In this document: one piece after another, positions 42,864 through 51,065 of the stretch | How positions within the stretch are numbered: the first letter of the stretch is position 1 | How the letters are laid out: every line of letters begins with the position of its first letter | Assembly: GCA_965247455.1 (NCBI GenBank) | Contig: CBDFHE010000017.1 | Span: 434,001 to 498,000 of the forward strand | Reading direction: 5' to 3' | DNA: 64,000 bases | Source of the DNA: JACZYA01 sp965247455 | GTDB lineage: Bacteria; Acidobacteriota; Terriglobia; Acidiferrales; 2-02-FULL-67-57 | The notes under the pieces: generated by a model | Database searches by the model: none | Told to the model about the DNA's origin: nothing | The model's input: the letters and a program-made list of their open reading frames with translations, nothing else | Made by a program: the position numbers and the translations under genes

Positions 42864-44144
42864 ATGGCCGAATCCGACATCCTAACCACGGACGTACAGG
42901 CAGCGGTCGAGAAGCTGGGCGAGGCCGACATCGTGGTCGGGATTCCCAGCTACAACAATTCCCGCACCATTCGGCACGTGGTGCGGGCGGTGAGCGCCGG
43001 GCTGGCGCGGCACTTCTCCGACCTGCGCACCGTAGTGATTAATTCCGACGGGGGCTCTAAGGACGGGACGCCGCAGTCGGTGCTGGAGGCCCAACTGGAG
43101 CCGGAGAAGCTACTGCTCATGCAGCACCCGCTGCACCCGGTGCATAAAATCACCACTCCCTACCACGGTCTGCCGGGCAAGGGCAGCGCCTTCCGGACTA
43201 TTTTTCGGGTGGCGGAAAGCCTGAACGCAAAGGCCTGCGCGGTGGTGGACGCCGACCTGCGCAGCATCACCCCGGACTGGGTGGACTTGCTGGTGCGGCC
43301 GGTGCTCCAGAACCAGTTTGATGATGTGGCGCCCTACTATCGCCGCCACAAGTATGACGGCACCATCACCAACACGATTGTGTACCCGCTCACCCGGGCG
43401 CTTTACGGCCGGCGGGTGCGGCAGCCGATCGGGGGCGAGTTCGGCCTTTCGGCCAAGCTGGTGAAGCGCCTGCTGAGCAAGGCCGAGGTGTGGGAAACCG
43501 ATGTGGCCCGCTACGGGGTGGACATCTGGATGACCACCACGGCGCTGGCCGAGCGCTTCCAAGTGTGCCAAGTGTTTCTGGGCGCGAAGATTCACGACGC
43601 CAAAGATCCCGGCGGGGACCTGTCGGAGATGTTGGTGCAGGTGGTGGGCTCGCTTTTCCTGCTGATGGAAGAGTACGAGAAGAACTGGAAAGTCGTGCGC
43701 GGGTCGGTGCCGGCGCCGCTCTACGGCTTTCCCTACGAAGTGGGGTTGGAGCCGGTGAAGGTGAACCCGCAAGGGATGCACGCCAGCTTCCAGCAGGGCT
43801 GCCGGGCGCTGGTGCCGGTGTACGAGTCGTTCCTGCGCCCCGAGCTGGTGCGGGAGTTGAGGCTGTTGGCAGACCGGCCCATGGAACAGTTCCGGTTTCG
43901 GGACGACATCTGGGCGACCTTGATTTACGAGTACGCGGTGGCTTTTCACAAGCGCACGCTCGACCGCAAACATCTGCTGCAATCACTGACGCCGCTCTAT
44001 CTGGGCAAGGTGACTTCCTTCGTGCTGGAGACGCAGGCGCTGGATCAGCGCCGGGCGGAGGACAAGATTGAAGAGCTGTGCCGGGACTACGAGCAGATCA
44101 AGACCTACCTGGCGCGACGCTGGGAAGAAAAACGGGGAGGCTGA
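42864..44144 (+). CDS. Second glycosyltransferase (GT2/GT78-like) of the glycosylglycerate cluster
   Basis: A 426-residue GT-A enzyme with VVGIPSYNNSRTIRHVV, INSDGGSKDGT, LPGKGSAFRTIFRVAE, the DXD-type site AVVDADLRSITPDW, RQPIGGEFGLSAKLV and WETDVARYGVDIWMTTTAL. The arrangement resembles mannosylglycerate-type transferases. Located 9 bases after the GpgS-like gene and 5 bases before the phosphatase. A role in adding a second sugar to glucosyl-3-phosphoglycerate (as MggA does in Petrotoga) is an inference from context; a general GT2 function is the alternative. Confidence 0.75.
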   Translation: MAESDILTTDVQAAVEKLGEADIVVGIPSYNNSRTIRHVVRAVSAGLARHFSDLRTVVINSDGGSKDGTPQSVLEAQLEPEKLLLMQHPLHPVHKITTPYHGLPGKGSAFRTIFRVAESLNAKACAVVDADLRSITPDWVDLLVRPVLQNQFDDVAPYYRRHKYDGTITNTIVYPLTRALYGRRVRQPIGGEFGLSAKLVKRLLSKAEVWETDVARYGVDIWMTTTALAERFQVCQVFLGAKIHDAKDPGGDLSEMLVQVVGSLFLLMEEYEKNWKVVRGSVPAPLYGFPYEVGLEPVKVNPQGMHASFQQGCRALVPVYESFLRPELVRELRLLADRPMEQFRFRDDIWATLIYEYAVAFHKRTLDRKHLLQSLTPLYLGKVTSFVLETQALDQRRAEDKIEELCRDYEQIKTYLARRWEEKRGG

Positions 44145-44149
44145 ACGTA

Positions 44150-44974
44150 ATGGCCCAGTTGATTGTCTTCACCGATCTGGACGGGACCTTGCTCGACCAC
44201 AGCAGCTACCGGTGGGAGGCGGCGCGGCCGGCGCTCGAACAGTTGCAGGCGCGACGCATGCCGGTGGTGCTGTGTACGAGCAAAACCCGGGCGGAGGTGC
44301 TGCCGCTGTGGGAGGAGCTGGGTTTGCGCGACCCCTTCGTGGTCGAGAACGGCGGCGCCGTGTACATCCCGCGCGACTATTTTCCTTTTCCGCTCCCGAA
44401 GGCGCGGGCGGACGCGCAGTTCCAGGTGCTGGAGCTGGGCGAGCCCTACCAGAAGTTGGTGCGGGCGCTGGATGAAGCCGCCAAAACCGGCGGCATTCAG
44501 GTGCGCGGCTTCAGCCGCATGACCGACAAGGAAGTGGCCAAGCTTTGCAATCTGAAAGTGCCCGCCGCCCGGCTGGCGCGCCGGCGGGAGTTCGACGAGC
44601 CGTTCGTAATCGAAAAAGCGACCCCGCAGCGAAAGGAGCGTTTTTTCAATTGGCTGCAGGAGCGCGGATTGCGTTGGCGGGAGGGCGGCCGCTTCCTGCA
44701 TTTGATGGGGGGCAATGATAAGGGCGCGGCGGTGGAGCAGGCCAGCAACCTCTATCGGCAGATGTATACCGCCATTCGCACTGTGGGGTTGGGCGACAGT
44801 CCCAACGACCTGGACTTTCTGGCGGTAGTGGACGAGCCGGTGTTGGTGGCCAAGCCGGACGGCAGCCACGACGCTGAGGTGCGGTCAAAGCTGCCGCAGG
44901 TGCGCTTGGCACAGGGGGCCGGGCCGGTGGGCTGGAAGGAAGCCATTGAAGAGATTCTGGGCGGTCAGGCATGA
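44150..44974 (+). CDS. HAD-IIB phosphatase, mannosyl/glucosyl-3-phosphoglycerate phosphatase type
   Basis: ATG 44150 gives 274 residues. HAD motif I is FTDLDGTLLD, motif II is in VLCTSKTRAEV, and motif IV is LGDSPNDLDFL; VVENGGAVYIP and LMGGNDKGAAV are typical of the MpgP/YedP subgroup. It should remove the phosphate from a glycosyl-3-phosphoglycerate, giving the free solute. It is the third gene of the cluster; frames upstream of 44150 are not needed. Confidence 0.87.
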   Translation: MAQLIVFTDLDGTLLDHSSYRWEAARPALEQLQARRMPVVLCTSKTRAEVLPLWEELGLRDPFVVENGGAVYIPRDYFPFPLPKARADAQFQVLELGEPYQKLVRALDEAAKTGGIQVRGFSRMTDKEVAKLCNLKVPAARLARRREFDEPFVIEKATPQRKERFFNWLQERGLRWREGGRFLHLMGGNDKGAAVEQASNLYRQMYTAIRTVGLGDSPNDLDFLAVVDEPVLVAKPDGSHDAEVRSKLPQVRLAQGAGPVGWKEAIEEILGGQA

Positions 44975-44988
44975 GAGGGTAAGAGCTA

Positions 44989-45564
44989 ATGCAGGGAAAC
45001 TATTGGCATCTGAGATGTGCTGCGATTGCGGGGCTGATGGGACTGACGGTGGTTCTCTCGGCGGGGACAGCGCCGGTTTCATGGCAAGAGGAAAGCGTCC
45101 GGGAGGCGTATCCCTGCGAGAGTGAGCCGGGTTTTCTGCGGCTGGATTTCTGGGTGGGCGCGTGGGACGTGTACGTGCAGGAGCGGAAAGTCGGGACCAA
45201 CCGAATCGAGAAAATTCTGCACGGCTGCGCCATCCTCGAACATTGGATCAGCACCGGCGGCGGCGAGGGAAAAAGCCTTTTCTACTACAACCATGTCACG
45301 GGAAAGTGGAAGCAGGTGTGGGTCACGCGAACCGCCACGCGCCCGGGCGGGCTGAAAGAGAAGGAGCTGGTCGAAGAGTTCGAGGATGGGGGCGTGCGCT
45401 TCCAGGGGGAGATACCCTTGCAGGACGGCGGAATGATGCTGGACCGAACCACGCTGACTCCGCTGGGGGACGGGCGCGTGCGGCAGGTGATTGAAACTTC
45501 CCGCGACGGCGGAAAAACCTGGCGGGCAGGCTTCGATGCCATCTACGTCCGGCAGCAGCGCTGA
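44989..45564 (+). CDS. Secreted hypothetical protein (DUF1579-like beta-barrel)
   Basis: A signal peptide (AAIAGLMGLTVVLSAGTAPVSW) is followed by LDFWVGAWDVYV, ILHGCAILEHWIS, SLFYYNHVTGKWKQVWVT and TTLTPLGDGRVRQVIETSRDGGKTW. This is the pattern of lipocalin-like DUF1579 proteins, which begin with a WxxGxW segment. Function unknown. It lies 14 bases after the phosphatase gene and may be in the same transcript. Confidence 0.7.
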   Translation: MQGNYWHLRCAAIAGLMGLTVVLSAGTAPVSWQEESVREAYPCESEPGFLRLDFWVGAWDVYVQERKVGTNRIEKILHGCAILEHWISTGGGEGKSLFYYNHVTGKWKQVWVTRTATRPGGLKEKELVEEFEDGGVRFQGEIPLQDGGMMLDRTTLTPLGDGRVRQVIETSRDGGKTWRAGFDAIYVRQQR

Positions 45565-45618
45565 GGCGAACGCTGAGCAGCGGGCGCGCGCTCGGCGGCT
45601 TCGCGCGGGAACACTACT

Positions 45619-46473
45619 TTACTTCTGAGGGTTTTCTTCGGCGTGCTTGGCGCGGATGGCCTGGGCACGGGCCTCCATCTTCTCTGCCTCGTCGTGCCGA
45701 TTGGGCACACGCAACATGCGGGCATAGTTCTCTAGCATCGTGGCAACGTCAGGGTGTTCAGGCCCCACGGCTCTGGTCAAGACAAGGAGCGCCCGCTGGT
45801 AGAGCGGCTCGGCTTGGGCGTACCGGCCCTGGGCGCGATAGAGCACCGCCAGGTTGTTGAGGCCGCTGGCTACCAGGGGGTGCTCCGGCCCCAGCGCCTT
45901 CTCCAAAATTGCCAGCGCCCGCTGGTAGAGCGGCTCGGGCTGGGCGTATTTGCCCTGGTTGTGGTAGAGCGCCGCCAGGTTGTTGAGGCCTGTCGCTACG
46001 CTGGGGTGCTCCGGCCCCAGGGCTTTCTCCTTTATCGCCAGCGCCCGCCGGTAGAGCGGCTCGGCCTCCGCGTATTTGGCCTGAACCCGGTAGAGTTCCG
46101 CCAGGTTGTTGAGGCCTGTCGCTACGTTGGGGTGCTCCGGCCCCAGGGCTTTCTCCCGAATCGCCAGCGCCCGCCGGAGAAGCGGCTCGGCCTGGGCGTA
46201 TTTGCCCTGAGTGTCGTAGAGCACCGCCAGGTTGTTTAGACTGGTGGCAAAGCGCGGGTCTTGGTCTCCGAACTTTTCCGCCTTCTTGAGGGCAGCCAAG
46301 AACAGCTTTTCAGCCTGGGCGTAATCAGCCTGCTGGTAGGCCTTCACGGCGTCAGCCATTATGCTGTTCCAGCGCGTCTCCTGGGCGGATGCTGCGACCA
46401 TGGGCCAAAGACCGAGGCACAGCAATCCCACCAACAGCCAGCGTCTCTTACCGGACCTCATTGAATCTCTCAT
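45619..46473 (-). CDS. Secreted kinesin-light-chain-like TPR protein
   Basis: From ATG 46473 (or 46461) a signal peptide (RWLLVGLLCLGLWPMVAASAQ) precedes about five 42-residue repeats such as AEPLYRRALAIKEKALGPEH and PSVATGLNNLAALYHNQGKY. The repeats are close copies also at DNA level, with a 126-base period between about 45770 and 46260, indicating recent unit duplication. The open frame continues upstream into element B2 and is not coding there. TPR_12 proteins mediate protein contacts; no partner is visible. Confidence 0.82.
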   Translation of the reverse strand: MRDSMRSGKRRWLLVGLLCLGLWPMVAASAQETRWNSIMADAVKAYQQADYAQAEKLFLAALKKAEKFGDQDPRFATSLNNLAVLYDTQGKYAQAEPLLRRALAIREKALGPEHPNVATGLNNLAELYRVQAKYAEAEPLYRRALAIKEKALGPEHPSVATGLNNLAALYHNQGKYAQPEPLYQRALAILEKALGPEHPLVASGLNNLAVLYRAQGRYAQAEPLYQRALLVLTRAVGPEHPDVATMLENYARMLRVPNRHDEAEKMEARAQAIRAKHAEENPQK

Positions 46474-46635
46474 GTCTTGCCGGGCGGCATCTATCTTGCA
46501 GAGCATGATCGAAAGTCGAAAAACGAAAATCGTTACATAAAGGCCCGACCGTTTACCATAGCAGAATGCTGACGAATCCCAAGCGTCACTCTGAGGCCGT
46601 CCGGCCGAAGAATCCCGGTGCCACAAGACAGACGG

Positions 46636-46814
46636 TAGAATTGAGTAGTGTCTTAATTTGAGCATTTCCGAACTCAGCCCCAAATCACACCGAGCCCTGC
46701 GGCCCTTCAGGGCGAGCCCCCGCCTGCCTACCGCAGGCAGGCCGCAGGGATTTTCGCTTTCCCCAGGCAGGGGCCTGGGGGCTCGGTGTGAAATTAGGAC
46801 ACTACTTGGTATTG
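46636..46814. mobile_element. Small TIR element B2 with degenerate target duplication
   Basis: Element 46644-46806 (163 bp) runs from AGTAGTGTCTTAATTTGA to the inverted copy AAATTAGGACACTACT. The flanking octamers TAGAATTG and TGGTATTG agree at six of eight positions, so the duplication has decayed. Inside are CACACCGAGCCC...GGGCTCGGTGTG arms and the hairpin CCCCAGGCAGGGGCCTGGGG (46761-46780) shared with B1. The rest of the 428-base gap between the TPR gene and leuD has only short inverted GC-rich repeats. Confidence 0.7.
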
Positions 46815-46901
46815 CGTTCCTTCGGGCGTAGGCCCTTCAGGGTGAAGCCCTCAGGGTGAACCCCGCCGAGCGCTCCACACAGACTATTTACTAGATGGCT
46901 G

Positions 46902-47540
46902 CTAGGGCTTGGGGTTGGAGATGATGACGTCCACGGGGTCGTGCATGACGACTTGGGTGGGGTGCGCTTTTTCAAAGGTGGCGATCTTGTCCACGTGCTG
47001 GAGCGACTGGCCGATCTCGTCCAGCCCTTTCAGCAGGGCGTGCTTGCGGGAGGGATCGATGGCAAAGGAAAGCTCCAGGCCATCGTTGGCGATGGTTTGC
47101 TTTTCCAGGTTCACCGTGAGCCGGTAGCCTTCGGTCTGCTCGGTGCGCTGGAACAAATTGTCCACGTCAGCGTCGCGGAGCGTGACCGGCAGGATGCCGT
47201 TCTTGAAGCAGTTGTTGTAGAAGATGTCGGCAAAACTGGGCGCGATGACGACGCGGAAGCCGTAGTCGAGCACGCCCCAGGGGGCATGCTCGCGGCTGGA
47301 GCCGCAGCCGAAGTTGGCGCGCGCGAGCAAGATGGAAGCGCCCTGGTAGCGCGGCCGGTTGAGCACGAAATCGGGATTGGGTTTCTCGCCTTCCAGGTAG
47401 CGCCAACTGTAGAACAGCAGCCGGCCATAGCCCTCCCGCGTCAACAGCCGGCAGAATCGAACCGGCATCATCTGGTCGGTGTCCACGTTCACGCGATCAA
47501 GGGGCGCGACCAGCCCGGAATGTTTTGCGAACGGTTGCAT
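46902..47540 (-). CDS. leuD: 3-isopropylmalate dehydratase small subunit LeuD
   Basis: ATG 47540 gives 212 residues starting MQPFAKHSGLVAPLDRVNVDTDQMMPVRFC, followed by ILLARANFGCGSSREHAPWGVLDYGFRVVIAPSFADIFYNNCFKNGILPV, the hallmark of the swivelling domain. It forms a heterodimer with LeuC in leucine synthesis. It starts 7 bases after the leuC stop. Frames up to 47720 overlap leuC and are not coding. Confidence 0.95.
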   Translation of the reverse strand: MQPFAKHSGLVAPLDRVNVDTDQMMPVRFCRLLTREGYGRLLFYSWRYLEGEKPNPDFVLNRPRYQGASILLARANFGCGSSREHAPWGVLDYGFRVVIAPSFADIFYNNCFKNGILPVTLRDADVDNLFQRTEQTEGYRLTVNLEKQTIANDGLELSFAIDPSRKHALLKGLDEIGQSLQHVDKIATFEKAHPTQVVMHDPVDVIISNPKP

Positions 47541-47547
47541 AGTTTTT

Positions 47548-48969
47548 CTAGTCTGCTCCGTTGACGCCCCACTGGCGGATGTCCACGAAGTGGCCTTCAA
47601 TGGCAGCGGCGGCGGCCATGATGGGACTGGCCAGGTGGGTGCGGCCGCCCTTACCCTGGCGGCCTTCAAAGTTGCGGTTGGAGGTGCTGGCGCAGCGCTC
47701 GCCGCTCGGCAGGATGTCATCGTTCATGGCGACGCACATGCTGCAACCGGCATCGCGCCACTCAAAGCCAGCGTCGGTGAAAATTTTGTCGAGCCCTTCT
47801 TTTTCCGCCTGCGCCTTCACCACCTGGGAGCCGGGAACCACTAGCGCCTGTTTCAACGAGCGCGCAACTTTTTTGCCCGCCACCACACGCGCGGCCGCGC
47901 GCAGGTCGCCGATGCGGGAGTTGGTGCAGGAGCCGATGAAGATTCGGTCGAGCGGAATATCCACCATGCGGGTGCCGGGTTCGAGCGCCATGTATTCCAG
48001 CGCGCGCTCGGCCGCCTTGCGTTCCACCGGATCGCGGAAGGAGTTCGGGTCGGGAACGCGCCCGGTGACGTCGGTGACCATGCCGGGGTTGGTGCCCCAA
48101 GTCACTTGCGGCTTGATTTCTTCCGCGTTCAACTCCACCGTGCGGTCGTAGGCGGCGCCGGGGTCGGTGGCCAGGGATTTCCAGAAGTCCACGGCGACTT
48201 GGAAATCTTTTCCGCGCGGCACGAAGGGGCGGCCCTCAAGGTAGGCAAAGGCGGTGTCGTCGGGCGCGACCATGCCGGCCCGCGCCCCGGCTTCGATGCT
48301 CATGTTGCAGACCGTCATGCGGCCTTCCATGCCCAGGTCGCGGATGGCTGGGCCGGCATACTCGATGACGTGGCCGGTGCCGCCGGCGACGCCGATCTTG
48401 CCGATGATGGCCAGGATGATGTCCTTGGCGGTGATGCCGGGCGGGCGCTGGCCGCGGATCTCGACCAGCAGAGTCTTCGACTTCAACTGCAACAGGCACT
48501 GGGTGGCGAGTACGTGCTCGACTTCGCTGGTGCCGATGCCGAAGGCGAGCGCGCCCAGTGCTCCGTGGGTGGAGGTGTGGCTGTCGCCGCAAACGATGGT
48601 GAGCCCGGGTTGGGTCAGGCCCAGCTCCGGCCCGATGACGTGCACGATGCCCTGGTTGCGGCTGTGCAGGTCGAAGAGGCGCACGCCGGTCTCGCGGCAG
48701 TTTTGGGTGAGCGCGTCAAATTGCGCTTTGGCAATGTCGTCCACGATCGGCAGGTGCCGGTTTTGGGTGGGGACGGAGTGATCCATGACGGCGAAGGTCA
48801 AGTCGGGCCGGCGCACCGTGCGGCCTGCTTGCTTCAGGCCAGAGAAGGCCTGCGGGGAGGTTCCTTCGTGGATCAGGTGGCGGTCAATGTAGATCAGGGC
48901 GGGTTGGTCGGGCCGCTCGTGGACGGCGTGGGCGCTCCAGATTTTCTCGTAGAGTGTGCGCGGTGGCAT
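47548..48969 (-). CDS. leuC: 3-isopropylmalate dehydratase large subunit LeuC
   Basis: The 473-residue aconitase-family protein begins RTLYEKIWSAHAV and contains IVCGDSHTSTHGALGALAFGIGTSEVEHVLATQ. The three [4Fe-4S] cysteines are in GSCTNSR and in CSMC of DAGCSMCVAMNDD. It isomerises 2-isopropylmalate to 3-isopropylmalate together with LeuD, directly downstream. A consensus -10 promoter lies at 49026-49054. Confidence 0.96.
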   Translation of the reverse strand: MPPRTLYEKIWSAHAVHERPDQPALIYIDRHLIHEGTSPQAFSGLKQAGRTVRRPDLTFAVMDHSVPTQNRHLPIVDDIAKAQFDALTQNCRETGVRLFDLHSRNQGIVHVIGPELGLTQPGLTIVCGDSHTSTHGALGALAFGIGTSEVEHVLATQCLLQLKSKTLLVEIRGQRPPGITAKDIILAIIGKIGVAGGTGHVIEYAGPAIRDLGMEGRMTVCNMSIEAGARAGMVAPDDTAFAYLEGRPFVPRGKDFQVAVDFWKSLATDPGAAYDRTVELNAEEIKPQVTWGTNPGMVTDVTGRVPDPNSFRDPVERKAAERALEYMALEPGTRMVDIPLDRIFIGSCTNSRIGDLRAAARVVAGKKVARSLKQALVVPGSQVVKAQAEKEGLDKIFTDAGFEWRDAGCSMCVAMNDDILPSGERCASTSNRNFEGRQGKGGRTHLASPIMAAAAAIEGHFVDIRQWGVNGAD

Positions 48970-49025
48970 TGTCCTCTCAAGCCCGCACAGCCAGCGCCTT
49001 CGGCTCCAGCTTGGCTTGGAAGGCT

Positions 49026-49054
49026 ATTATACCTGCGCCCGCTTGAGCTTGCCA
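49026..49054 (-). promoter_or_regulatory. Promoter of leuCD
   Basis: On the minus strand TGGCAA and a perfect TATAAT (49026-49031) are 17 bases apart. Transcription would begin about 50 bases before the leuC ATG. No leucine-rich leader ORF fits into that space. Confidence 0.6.
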
Positions 49055-49480
49055 GCAGCGCCGAGGGACCGGTTGATTCGTTGAATGGTTGATTGGTTAA
49101 TTGGTTGAGCGGGAGTCGGCAGCGTGCGCGTTGACTCGCCGGCGGGCGGGGCTTGAGTTGGCGGGCAACGGGGCGTCCAAAGAGGGAGTTATCCCCCATG
49201 ATTGGGCGGACGCTCGCTCACTACCCCAGGCGAAGATGTTGTTGAAACAAGCTGCGATCTTTCTGACTGGCAATTGTGTCATGCGAGACAATGCCTTACT
49301 TCCCTTCGCACTGACCCTTTACCCTACACATAGACTGTGGTAGGGTATGGCGGACTTATTGGAGCGACGGCCTTGTTTCGCGTGTAGCCTGCCCTTTTCC
49401 CGCTGCCTGCGACCTTGAGACTGCACTTCAGATAGATTAATGCCCGTTTGTGGAAGCAACAATGAGAAGGGAGTGTTTCG
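49055..49480. other. Intergenic region between leuC and the RRM gene
   Basis: It holds a GGTTGATT/GGTTAATT heptamer tract (49074-49109) and a perfect inverted repeat TACCCTAC / GTAGGGTA (49321-49348, 12-base spacer). A short frame at 49101-49343 has no ribosome site and no family resemblance and is left out. GAAGGGAG precedes the RRM start. Confidence 0.5.
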
Positions 49481-49807
49481 ATGAAAAAGCTTTACGTTGG
49501 CAACTTGTCGTTCGAGGCGAGTGAACAGTCCTTACGGGACTGGTTCAGTGAGGCGGGCGCCCAGGTGGACAATGTCAATCTCATCCGTGACCGCGACACC
49601 AACCAACTGCGCGGCTTCGGCTTCGTTGAAATCAGCAACGATGAAGAAGCCGAGCGCGCCATCCAGACCCTCAACGGCAAGGACTTTCTCGGCCGCGCCG
49701 TGGTGGTCAACGAAGCCCGCCCGCCCCGCGAGGGTAGGGGTGGTGGTCGCGGGCGTGGCGGAGGCGGGCGTGGCGGAGGCGGGGGCGGGCGACGCCGCGA
49801 CTGGTAG
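49481..49807 (+). CDS. RRM-domain RNA-binding protein with glycine/arginine tail
   Basis: One RNA recognition motif fills residues 1-80: RNP2 is LYVGNL and RNP1 is RGFGFVEI. The tail is an RG/RGG-type repeat (REGRGGGRGRGGGGRGGGG) ending RRRDW. Such 90-110-residue proteins are RNA chaperones, often cold-induced in cyanobacteria and other bacteria. A long upstream region with an inverted repeat could be an untranslated regulatory leader. The gene is followed by a very basic small ORF on the same strand. Confidence 0.92.
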   Translation: MKKLYVGNLSFEASEQSLRDWFSEAGAQVDNVNLIRDRDTNQLRGFGFVEISNDEEAERAIQTLNGKDFLGRAVVVNEARPPREGRGGGRGRGGGGRGGGGGGRRRDW

Positions 49808-49915
49808 CCCCTCGGGCTCTGAGCTTCGCAGGTAGTCTCCGAAACAGAATGAGATTGCTTGCCTAGCAAGGAGGGAGAACGATCCTGTCCAGAGCGCCTT
49901 TGTGGGAGGAGCCCC

Positions 49916-50110
49916 ATGGCAAAAAACCAACAGACATTCCGCAAGCGGCAACGAGAGCGGCAGCTACACGAAAAGGCACAGCGTAAGCGTGAGCGCCGGG
50001 AACGCAGACGCCTTGGGGAAGAGCCCACACCCCATCAGGATCCGCTCCAACCCCCGCTTCCAACCCCTCCTCCGCCGCATGAACCTCCCCGAGAATCAAT
50101 AAATGGTTGA
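49916..50110 (+). CDS. Small basic protein, Arg/Lys-rich helix with proline tail
   Basis: ATG 49916 follows GGGAGGAG. The 64 residues start MAKNQQTFRKRQRERQLHEK and continue with AQRKRERRERRRLGEE, then PPLPTPPPPHEPP. The charged helix suggests RNA or ribosome contact. Placed 108 bases after the RRM gene, it may be expressed with it. No named family recognised. Confidence 0.6.
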   Translation: MAKNQQTFRKRQRERQLHEKAQRKRERRERRRLGEEPTPHQDPLQPPLPTPPPPHEPPRESING

Positions 50111-50125
50111 AGGGTTGATTGGGGA

Positions 50126-51043
50126 TCAGGAGGCGGGGGCGGCAGGAAGGTGGAGCAGCACCATAACCACGCTCCAGAGGATGACCAGGGCCGAGCCCCA
50201 GCCCATCAGGCCGACCTGAAAGCGAGCCACCGCCGTGACCGGCCGGTGGGCGCTGACCAGACGGCCCAGTACCAGCCCGCTCACCAGCCCACCCAGGTGA
50301 GCGGCGTTGTCGGCGCCCAGGAAAAGCCCGATGATGAAGATATAAATGGCCCAGCGCACCAGCGAGGTTCGGTATTCGCTGGCGAAGCCGGAGCGCTGGG
50401 TGATGTAGCCGATCAGGATACCGATCAGCCCGAAGATGGAGCCGGAGCTGCCCACGCTGATTATCCTGGGGTCATACCACCAAGCGCTGGCCAGGAAGCC
50501 CAGCACGCCGGTGGCGAGATAGAGAAACAAGAAGCGCGCCGAGCCGAACAGCTCTTCCGCTTGCGGCCCCACCTGCCACAGCACAAAAGAGTTGAAGCCG
50601 AAGTGGATCACCCCGCCGTGGAGAAAAATCGGCATCACCAGACGCCAGTATTCGTGCAGATAAAAGATCCGCCCCCCGTGCTTGGCGCCCAGCAGGAACA
50701 ACACCCGGTTGTCCAACTGGTTGAACAACCCGCCGGGCCCGCCGCCCCCCTGCACGGTGATGAGCCAAGCCACGATCAGAAAAAGCAGGTTGGCGAACAG
50801 GAGCGCGTAGGTGACCGGGTTTTCGTCCGGGATCACGGACAGCGAGAGGCGCTTGAAGACCGAGAGCGACACCGCCGACTGGCTGGTGCCGCAACTCGAG
50901 CAGACCTTTTCCAGCGCGCCCACCAGCCGCCCGCAATTGAAGCAGACGCGCGGCTTCGGCTCCTGGCGGAACGTCTGCTGCAAAACACCTCGGAGGTGTT
51001 CGCGGTAGCGGTTTAACTTCCAGCGCCAGTGTGGAGGAAGCAT
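50126..51043 (-). CDS. Rhomboid intramembrane serine protease with N-terminal zinc ribbon
   Basis: The 305-residue protein starts with a soluble region containing CFNCG and CSSCG (Cys34, 37, 48, 51), a zinc ribbon, then six to seven hydrophobic segments. Catalytic residues are Ser200 in VGSSGSIFGLIG and His249 in NAAHLGGLVSG; the HFGFNSF oxyanion region is present. It cleaves membrane proteins within the bilayer. The start codon lies only about 22 bases from the left edge of the inserted cassette at 51066, so its original promoter has probably been moved away. Confidence 0.9.
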   Translation of the reverse strand: MLPPHWRWKLNRYREHLRGVLQQTFRQEPKPRVCFNCGRLVGALEKVCSSCGTSQSAVSLSVFKRLSLSVIPDENPVTYALLFANLLFLIVAWLITVQGGGGPGGLFNQLDNRVLFLLGAKHGGRIFYLHEYWRLVMPIFLHGGVIHFGFNSFVLWQVGPQAEELFGSARFLFLYLATGVLGFLASAWWYDPRIISVGSSGSIFGLIGILIGYITQRSGFASEYRTSLVRWAIYIFIIGLFLGADNAAHLGGLVSGLVLGRLVSAHRPVTAVARFQVGLMGWGSALVILWSVVMVLLHLPAAPAS

Positions 51044-51065
51044 CGGTGAGTCGGTTGCCCTTGTG

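Noticed and set aside
45770..46260. Regular repeats considered as a CRISPR array
   Set aside because: Repeats are 126 bp without unique spacers and encode TPR units in frame; no cas genes are in the window.
49101..49343. 80-codon frame between leuC and the RRM gene
   Set aside because: No Shine-Dalgarno sequence, no recognisable domain, and it overlaps the inverted repeat at 49321.
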